DNA of 10,731 bases. It comes from Acidimicrobiaceae bacterium. GTDB taxonomy: Bacteria > Actinomycetota > Acidimicrobiia > Acidimicrobiales > RAAP-2. Where the stretch lies: assembly GCA_003164275.1 (NCBI GenBank), contig PLSY01000226.1:7399-18129 (forward strand), read 5' to 3'. The position numbers and the translations under genes are program-made. The notes below the pieces were generated by a model that was not told the DNA's origin, ran no database searches, and saw only the letters and a program-made list of their open reading frames with translations. Positions 6,747 through 10,731 of the stretch are shown here, one piece after another; within the stretch, counting starts at the first letter, position 1; every line of letters begins with the position of its first letter.

Positions 6747-8408
6747 ATGAAGAGTTTGTCGCAACGGAAAGATACCGACTTGCCTGTGAGACACCGGCTG
6801 TCGGTCATCGCCAAGTTGGGGATTGTGACCGCGCTCGCTGGCGCGGGTCTAGCTGTGACATTCGGGGTGGCAGGCGCGTCCACCCCGACCCCTCCTTCGC
6901 CGATCACCTACACCAATGCATCCACACCCGTGGCCGCAACTGTTCCGGCGGGTGTATGTGCGGTCACCTTCAGCGCCACCGGCGGTCAGGGAGGTGGGGC
7001 CGAGGGTGGCTTCGGCGGTGAGGTGGAAGCCACCATCACGGTGTCAGCGGGTGAAGCCTATTCCGTGGCGGTTGGAGGAGCGGGCGGAGTTGCCACCGGT
7101 GGATTGAGTGGGGGTGTTGCGTCAGGTGGAGCGGGCGGCGTTGGTGGTAGTGCGAATCAGGGCGGCGGTGGAGGGGGAGCGTCCACGGTTGCCGTCAATG
7201 GTGCGCACTCCCCGATCCTCATTGCCGCCGGAGGTGGTGGGAGTGGACTTGCAAATTCCGTGCCCGGTGGATCGTTGGTGACTGCCGGTGGTTCAGGTGG
7301 AGTCACCGGTGGCAACGGAGCCCCGGGTCCAGACGCGTCAACGACCGGGGGAGCTGGCGCCACGACCACCGGGCCTGGTGCTCAGGGGTCTGGCCCCGCG
7401 AGCCCAGGCTTTCCCGGAGTAGGAGCGGTCGGCGGCGCCGGAGTCAGTGAAGAAGGCGCTGGCGGCGCGGGCGGTGGTGGCCTGTTTGGAGGTGGTGGTG
7501 GGGCTGACGACGGTAACTTCCATGCCGGTGGGGGTGGCGGAGGATCGAACCTGGCACCCGCAGGTGCAACGATCAACGCCACGGCAACGACAGGCACCGG
7601 ATCGGTTGTGGCTACGTTCGTCGAGTGTCCCGCTCCTGCTCCTGCTCCTGCTCCTGTTTCGGGCTACTGGACGGTGGCGGGAGACGGCGGCGTATTCTCC
7701 CACGGTCCTGGGTTTTACGGCTCGACCGGCAACCTCGTCCTCAGTCAGCCGGTTGTCGGCATGACGTCCACCAACGATGGGCTCGGCTACTGGTTCGTCG
7801 CCAAGGATGGTGGAGTGTTCTCCTACGGTGATGCCCAGTTCCACGGATCGGTCCTAGCGCTGAAAGAGAGTGTGAAAGATATCGTGGGCATGGCCGCCGA
7901 CACTGCTACCGGTGGGTACTGGCTGGTGGGCTCTGACGGCGCGGTCTACGCTTTCGGTGCGCCGTCTGATGGTTCAGTGCCAGGATTCGGCCTGCACCTG
8001 AGCAACATCGTCGGCATCGCCGCCACCGCCCACGGTGGGGGTTACTTCCTGGTGTCCTCGACCGGTGCGGTCTACGCCTTCGGTGATGCCAACTACCAGG
8101 GTGGGGCCAACACTCTGCCTCAAATCAACGCACCCATCGTCGGAATCAGCGTTGACTCGGCCACCGGCGGCTACTGGGAAGCAGGCTCCGACGGAGGCAT
8201 CTACTCCTTCGGGGCACCTTTCCACGGCTCTGCCGGTGGCATTCGGCTGAACAAACCCGTCGTCGGCATCAGTGCTACAGCCGATGGCTCGGGCTACTAC
8301 CTGGTGGCGACCGATGGAGGTGTCTTCTCCTTCAACGCACCGTTCCTCGGCTCCATGGGAGGCTCGCATCTGAACGCTCCAATGGTGGGCATCTCGACGG
8401 CTGGATAG
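6747..8408 (+). CDS. Secreted protein: glycine-rich (ALK-like) domain plus six propeller-like repeats
   Basis: A predicted extracellular protein of 553 aa with no known activity. Residues 1-44 form a Sec signal peptide: a basic region (KSLSQRK, RHR), a hydrophobic core LGIVTALAGAGLAVTFGVA, and a likely cut after AGA (A44). Residues about 52-293 form a glycine-rich domain resembling the bacterial relatives of the ALK/LTK glycine-rich fold: a TVPAGVCAVTF opening strand, repeated GGxGG, GGGGGASTVAV and ILIAAGGGG. The mature protein has only two cysteines, C71 and C294, which bracket this domain and could form a disulfide. A Pro-Ala linker (295-304) leads to six repeats of 38-43 residues (306-553). 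There is no anchor or sorting signal. The start is ATG 6747, with AAGGGGG (6732-6738) 8 nt upstream; the in-frame GTG at 6690 would put 19 extra residues before the signal peptide. A surface or adhesion role is plausible but unproven. Confidence 0.85.
   Translation: MKSLSQRKDTDLPVRHRLSVIAKLGIVTALAGAGLAVTFGVAGASTPTPPSPITYTNASTPVAATVPAGVCAVTFSATGGQGGGAEGGFGGEVEATITVSAGEAYSVAVGGAGGVATGGLSGGVASGGAGGVGGSANQGGGGGGASTVAVNGAHSPILIAAGGGGSGLANSVPGGSLVTAGGSGGVTGGNGAPGPDASTTGGAGATTTGPGAQGSGPASPGFPGVGAVGGAGVSEEGAGGAGGGGLFGGGGGADDGNFHAGGGGGGSNLAPAGATINATATTGTGSVVATFVECPAPAPAPAPVSGYWTVAGDGGVFSHGPGFYGSTGNLVLSQPVVGMTSTNDGLGYWFVAKDGGVFSYGDAQFHGSVLALKESVKDIVGMAADTATGGYWLVGSDGAVYAFGAPSDGSVPGFGLHLSNIVGIAATAHGGGYFLVSSTGAVYAFGDANYQGGANTLPQINAPIVGISVDSATGGYWEAGSDGGIYSFGAPFHGSAGGIRLNKPVVGISATADGSGYYLVATDGGVFSFNAPFLGSMGGSHLNAPMVGISTAG
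7632..7655 (+). repeat. Hexanucleotide tandem repeat coding the Pro-Ala linker
   Basis: Four perfect copies of GCTCCT encode Ala-Pro pairs between the glycine-rich domain and the repeat domain. Gain or loss of units would lengthen or shorten the linker without shifting the frame. Confidence 0.85.
7662..8405 (+). repeat. Six tandem protein repeats (about 42 aa each)
   Basis: Units start at residues 306, 347, 390, 432, 475 and 516 of the secreted protein. Each runs GY-aromatic-x-V-x-x-x-D/T-G-G/A-V/I-F/Y-x-F/Y/H-G, then a G-S turn, then a hydrophobic P-V/I-V-G-I/M strand and a short Gly-rich link. The last unit ends just after VGIS, so the array is almost exactly six units. The length and strand pattern suggest one blade per unit in a beta-propeller, though this is inferred. 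I recognise the motif as characteristic of secreted Acidimicrobiia proteins. Confidence 0.85.
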
Positions 8409-8556
8409 CGATGCGGGCTGGCTGACAACTACCTCGGTCCCAGCCGCTCTGGTGGACCCTGGATGCGGGCAGGCGCTGGAGAGCCGACCCGGTCCTCTTA
8501 TTGGCTCCTATTCAATAGTCGACGGACCGAGAATCGGGGGGCCAGTAGGTGGGGTA

Positions 8557-8568
8557 GGGGGTGCCCCC
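8557..8568 (+). terminator. G5/C5 inverted repeat, possible terminator
   Basis: GGGGG and CCCCC separated by TG, about 150 bp after the secreted protein's stop. It lies in a G-rich run (8536-8561) with three tracts of four to six G. There is no T-tract. It could help end the transcript; evidence is weak. Confidence 0.25.
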
Positions 8569-8643
8569 GACCGGCACTTCGGCAGCGGGCCCGCAGTTCG
8601 GTTGCTTGCCGGTGCGTCGCCCTCCGGCCCCGATGGCAACCAA

Positions 8644-8665
8644 GATCCCGTCCTGGGACCGGATC
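8644..8665. terminator. 22-bp imperfect dyad between convergent genes, possible two-way terminator
   Basis: Arms GATCCCGTCC and GGACCGGATC pair at 9 of 10 positions around TG. As RNA it would fold as an 8-bp stem with one C-C mismatch and a 4-nt loop on either strand. It lies 236 bp after the secreted protein gene and 19 bp after the end of the kinase gene, where a shared terminator would be useful. No T-tract on either side. Confidence 0.35.
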
Positions 8666-8683
8666 AGGATGTGTCGCGTAGCG

Positions 8684-10174
8684 TTAGGAGATCCACGAGG
8701 ATGCCAGTGCGGTCTCTGCCGCCGCGAGCGCCTCGGTCGGCTCCCCCCGCGAGGTGTCAATGACGGTCGCCGACTCCCACGGATCCATCCGTCGGCGCAT
8801 TGTCTCGCGGACGTCAGGTGTCGCCTCCGACTCGGAGGCACCACCGGCGAGCCGCCGCAGGATCCGACGACCCGCCTCCTCCGGTGCGACCTCGCAGCGG
8901 AACTCCACGAGGTCGGTCGACGTCCGAGCAGCCACCTCACGCGCTGCGTCCCTCCGGTGAGCGTCGATCCACGAGGCGTCTAGGATCACCGACTCGGACT
9001 GCCCGAGGGCTTGTTCGGCCCGGTGCAGGAGTTCGCCGTACACGGCATCCGTCGCAGAGGGGCCGTAGCGCCCTGCCGGATCCTGTGCGATCCGCGCCAC
9101 AATCGGTCCGCTCGCCTCCCTCCGGATCTCGTCCGAGCGAAGGATGGTCCAGCCTCGAGCGGCTCCGAGACCACTCGCCAGTGTCGACTTGCCCGAACCA
9201 GGGAGTCCTCCGATGAGCAGGAGAGCGACCTGTGATCGTCGGAGGTGATCCAGTGTGATCCGCTGGAAGCCTCGAGCCTGGGCCCCGGCCCCGGGCGCGC
9301 CCTGGGCCGCCTGCAGGCAGCTCACCTTGGCCCGGACGTACGCGCACGCCGCGAGGTAGTGATGGAGGAGTGGATCGGGGAACCGGTCGTCGGCGAGCTC
9401 CTGGTAATCGAGGAGGAATCGAGCAGCCTCTCCGGGGAACCCCAGACGCTCAAGGTCCATGGCCAGGAAGGCGACATCGGCGCAGACGTCCACGTAGCGC
9501 AACCGGTCTGAGAACTCGATGCAATCGAGGATCCGGACCCCGTCATCGAGACAGTAGACGTCATCGGCCTGAAGATCCCCATGGCCGTCACACACCCGGC
9601 CACCGGCGATGCGAGCACTGAGAAGTCCCTCTCGACCGTCCACCCAGCGAAGGGCCCTCATCCGGATTTCGCCGTAGTCCACGTCGTCGAGGATCGTGCC
9701 GACGAAGCGCTCGGTCTCGAGGAAGTTCGCCTCCCACTTGGCCCGTAGCGCCACGCCGGTCGCGGCGCGCGAGATCTCCGGCGAGCGGGCGGCGCTCCCG
9801 TGGAACGAGGCGAGGACCACGGCGACGCTCCGGAGCCACCCGGCGAGATTCTCCCCCCTGGAGGCGATCGTCGTCAGCCGGCGGTCCTCGGGTAGGCGCC
9901 GCATGACGACCATGTGGTCGAGGGGCTCTCCGTCGATCTCAACATCGGCCACGCCGAGGTACACATCGGGCGCTAGCCGACGGTTGAGCACCACCTCGCG
10001 CTCGCAATCGACGCGACGCGCCTCTCGCTCTCGGAAGTCGAGGAACTCGAACTGAACAGGCTTGTGGAGCTTGAAGACCCGATCGCCGACAAAGAAGAGT
10101 GTTGAGATATGCGTCTCGACGACGGCCGCTGGCTCGAGAGGCGATGCCGTCGGAGAGCGCTCTGGCTGCTGCAT
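8684..10174 (-). CDS. Two-domain kinase: APH-like domain fused to P-loop (AAA_33-type) kinase
   Basis: A predicted cytosolic protein of 496 aa with two ATP-using domains; the substrate is unknown. The N-terminal domain (about 15-300) is aminoglycoside-phosphotransferase-like: ETHISTLFFVGDRVFKLHKP with a likely ATP lysine (K35 or K38), a catalytic loop CDGHGDLQADDVYCLDD (H198, D200) and a metal-site stretch ILDCIEFSDRLRYVDV (D217). The C-terminal domain (about 316-496) has a Walker A GLPGSGKST (323-331), RSDEIRR with D348, and ILDASW with D399, as in small-molecule and polynucleotide-kinase-like P-loop kinases. This fused architecture is widespread (COG2187 plus COG0645; mycobacterial Rv2004c is an example from memory) and is often annotated as aminoglycoside phosphotransferase, though resistance is unlikely to be its role. 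D205 replaces the Asn of classic APH loops (HxDxxxxN). The start is ATG 10174, with AAAGGGG (10181-10187) 6 nt upstream. It is monocistronic here. Confidence 0.88.
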   Translation of the reverse strand: MQQPERSPTASPLEPAAVVETHISTLFFVGDRVFKLHKPVQFEFLDFREREARRVDCEREVVLNRRLAPDVYLGVADVEIDGEPLDHMVVMRRLPEDRRLTTIASRGENLAGWLRSVAVVLASFHGSAARSPEISRAATGVALRAKWEANFLETERFVGTILDDVDYGEIRMRALRWVDGREGLLSARIAGGRVCDGHGDLQADDVYCLDDGVRILDCIEFSDRLRYVDVCADVAFLAMDLERLGFPGEAARFLLDYQELADDRFPDPLLHHYLAACAYVRAKVSCLQAAQGAPGAGAQARGFQRITLDHLRRSQVALLLIGGLPGSGKSTLASGLGAARGWTILRSDEIRREASGPIVARIAQDPAGRYGPSATDAVYGELLHRAEQALGQSESVILDASWIDAHRRDAAREVAARTSTDLVEFRCEVAPEEAGRRILRRLAGGASESEATPDVRETMRRRMDPWESATVIDTSRGEPTEALAAAETALASSWIS

Positions 10175-10242
10175 CCCGAGCCCCTTTCAGTCTCCGCTCG
10201 ACCCCGACGGTAGCCGACCACCCCCGTGGAGCGGTGGGCACA

Positions 10243-10347
10243 GTTGCCACTACCTTGGAGCATCAAGACGAGGGGGCCACTACCGGGCAACTTGCAGAAG
10301 AGTCTCGCGCCGGGCAGGCGATGAAAATGCTCCTTCGAGTTGGGCAT
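10243..10347 (-). pseudogene. 5' fragment of an alpha/beta-hydrolase gene
   Basis: From ATG 10347 about 35 codons read as the first strands of an alpha/beta-hydrolase: a short leader, then GARLFCKLPGSGPLVLML with a following QGSG, matching the common 'PGARLYYEVRGSGPLLLL' opening and the oxyanion-hole region of that fold. After about 10243 the similarity stops. The frame stays open as an Arg/Ser-rich stretch that runs antiparallel-free but out of frame into the kinase gene, which begins at 10174, so there is no room for the remaining roughly 230 residues of a hydrolase. AAGGAAGG at 10361-10368 looks like a ribosome site, though 13 nt is a long spacing. The simplest reading is a gene truncated by deletion between its 5' end and the kinase promoter. 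The match is from memory of the family, over a short stretch. Confidence 0.45.
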
Positions 10348-10374
10348 GATCGGCGACCCGCCTTCCTTCTGCCC

Positions 10375-10405
10375 CTCTGATCGCTTCAATCGTGAAGCGT
10401 TAGAG
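10375..10405. promoter_or_regulatory. Dyad upstream of the hydrolase remnant, putative operator
   Basis: CGCTTCA (10382-10388) and TGAAGCG (10393-10399) are perfect 7-bp arms around ATCG. CTCT and AGAG extend the dyad outward after a small internal loop. It ends 28 bp before the hydrolase remnant's ATG, on the side where a promoter would lie. The arm recurs at 10445-10453. Two or more half-sites in a leader suggest a binding site for a dimeric repressor; this is inference. Confidence 0.4.
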
Positions 10406-10451
10406 TCACCCGCAATCGCATCGCTCTTGGGAGTGGGTAGTGATTGAAGCG
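10382..10451. repeat. 10-bp inverted repeat pair with a repeated half-site
   Basis: CGCTTCAATC (10382-10391) and GATTGAAGCG (10442-10451) are perfect reverse complements 50 bp apart. TGAAGCGTT also occurs as a direct repeat at 10393-10401 and 10445-10453, and GAGTCA/TGACTC follow the two copies (10403-10408, 10453-10458). So the same half-site appears three times in 72 bp. Confidence 0.7.
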
Positions 10452-10517
10452 TTGACTCCGCGCGCATCGCAAGTGATGAGGTGTTGGCTGCTGATCGCCA
10501 GGGGCCACATCTTAGGT

Positions 10518-10540
10518 CTCGGAGCTTCGGCTGATCCGAG
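10518..10540 (+). repeat. Hairpin with a C-UUCG-G loop
   Basis: CTCGGA, GC, TTCG, GC, TGA, TCCGAG: an 8-bp stem with a 3-nt bulge capped by a stable UUCG tetraloop if transcribed on the plus strand. No T-tract follows. It could be a terminator or a structured RNA element; its host transcript is unknown. Confidence 0.35.
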
Positions 10541-10731
10541 CGCCAGACATGTCCCTCAACGCAGGTGGCCTCAACTGAGCGCTACCCGGTGGTTGGAAAT
10601 TGGATCCCGAAGTTAGCCTGGCAATTCACGATACGGGATCTCAAACCGTGCGTTGGGTGCGTCAGGATCCAGAGGGCGAGCGCTGCCCAATAACGCGCAT
10701 CGGGCAACCGTCTTGAGAATGCCCCTAACGC

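Larger units (their letters stand above)
8409..8683. other. Convergent intergenic region without a recognisable gene
   Basis: 275 bp between the ends of the secreted protein and kinase genes. It holds the two hairpins annotated here and the short AT-rich palindrome CTATTCAATAG near 8510-8520. Open frames cross it on both strands but lack start signals and run out of frame into the kinase gene, so I do not call them. Confidence 0.6.
10175..10731. other. 557-bp region without an intact gene
   Basis: It contains the hydrolase remnant, the dyads and the UUCG hairpin. Sample lines from about 10381 onward are 55-58% GC, against about 67% within the kinase gene. An inverted pair GATCCCG (10603-10609) and CGGGATC (10634-10640) is also present. 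On the minus strand, two frames enter from the right edge: one stops at 10613-10615 and ends in DPDAPNARFEIPYRELPG, the other stops at 10582-10584. Either could be the 3' end of a gene lying to the right, but codon-position GC does not separate them, so I call neither. Confidence 0.5.

Noticed and set aside
8536..8561. G-quadruplex in the G-rich run after the secreted protein gene.
   Set aside because: Only three separate G-tracts of four or more are present, so the standard four-tract motif is not met.
9973..10347. 124-codon minus-strand frame from ATG 10347 as a complete gene.
   Set aside because: Beyond about 10243 it is Ser/Arg-rich and overlaps the kinase coding region out of frame for about 200 bp; only its first part looks like protein.
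10397..10731. Integron-cassette reading: GCGTTAG at 10397-10403 and CTAACGC at 10725-10731, about 330 bp apart, resemble attC ends.
   Set aside because: The GTTRRRY and RYYYAAC consensus each fails at one position, no matching second arm is found for the first site, the second is cut by the edge, and no cassette gene or integrase is visible. The dyads fit an operator region better.

Overview
The window looks like chromosomal DNA from a high-GC actinobacterium, most likely of the class Acidimicrobiia. I infer this from the GC-rich codon use, the GTG starts, and above all the six 'GYWLV..DGGVF.FG....GS' repeats at the end of the secreted protein at 6747-8408. I know that repeat as typical of Acidimicrobiia proteins. 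No database search was possible.

Layout, left to right. (1) Positions 1-2288, minus strand: the N-terminal part of cobalamin-dependent methionine synthase (metH), cut by the window edge inside the B12-binding domain. (2) Positions 2289-2401: a divergent intergenic region with a perfect 18-bp dyad (8-bp arms). (3) Plus strand 2402-4629: a PduO-type cob(I)alamin adenosyltransferase overlapping by ATGA with an M17 leucyl aminopeptidase (pepA). (4) Plus strand 4788-5777: NAD(P)+-dependent glycerol-3-phosphate dehydrogenase (gpsA), probably with a leaderless start. (5) Minus strand 5835-6515: an unrecognised basic 226-aa protein. (6) Plus strand 6747-8408: a secreted two-part protein with an ALK-like glycine-rich domain, a Pro-Ala linker and six propeller-like repeats. 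(7) Minus strand 8684-10174: a two-domain kinase (APH-like plus P-loop kinase). (8) Positions 10175-10731: no intact gene, but an apparent 5' remnant of an alpha/beta-hydrolase gene, a dyad-rich control region upstream of it, and lower-GC sequence to the edge.

How the genes relate. metH and the adenosyltransferase both handle cobalamin (methyl-B12 use and adenosyl-B12 synthesis). They are transcribed away from one another across the dyad, so shared control is plausible. pepA is translationally coupled to the adenosyltransferase. gpsA supplies sn-glycerol-3-phosphate for phospholipids. The secreted repeat protein and the two-domain kinase stand alone and converge on an intergenic region with hairpins that could end both transcripts. 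Most of the window is ordinary housekeeping. The less ordinary parts are the secreted glycine-rich/repeat protein, the B12 divergon operator, and the right-hand end, where a hydrolase gene seems to have been lost and its control region left behind. I did not find a clearly new multi-gene system.
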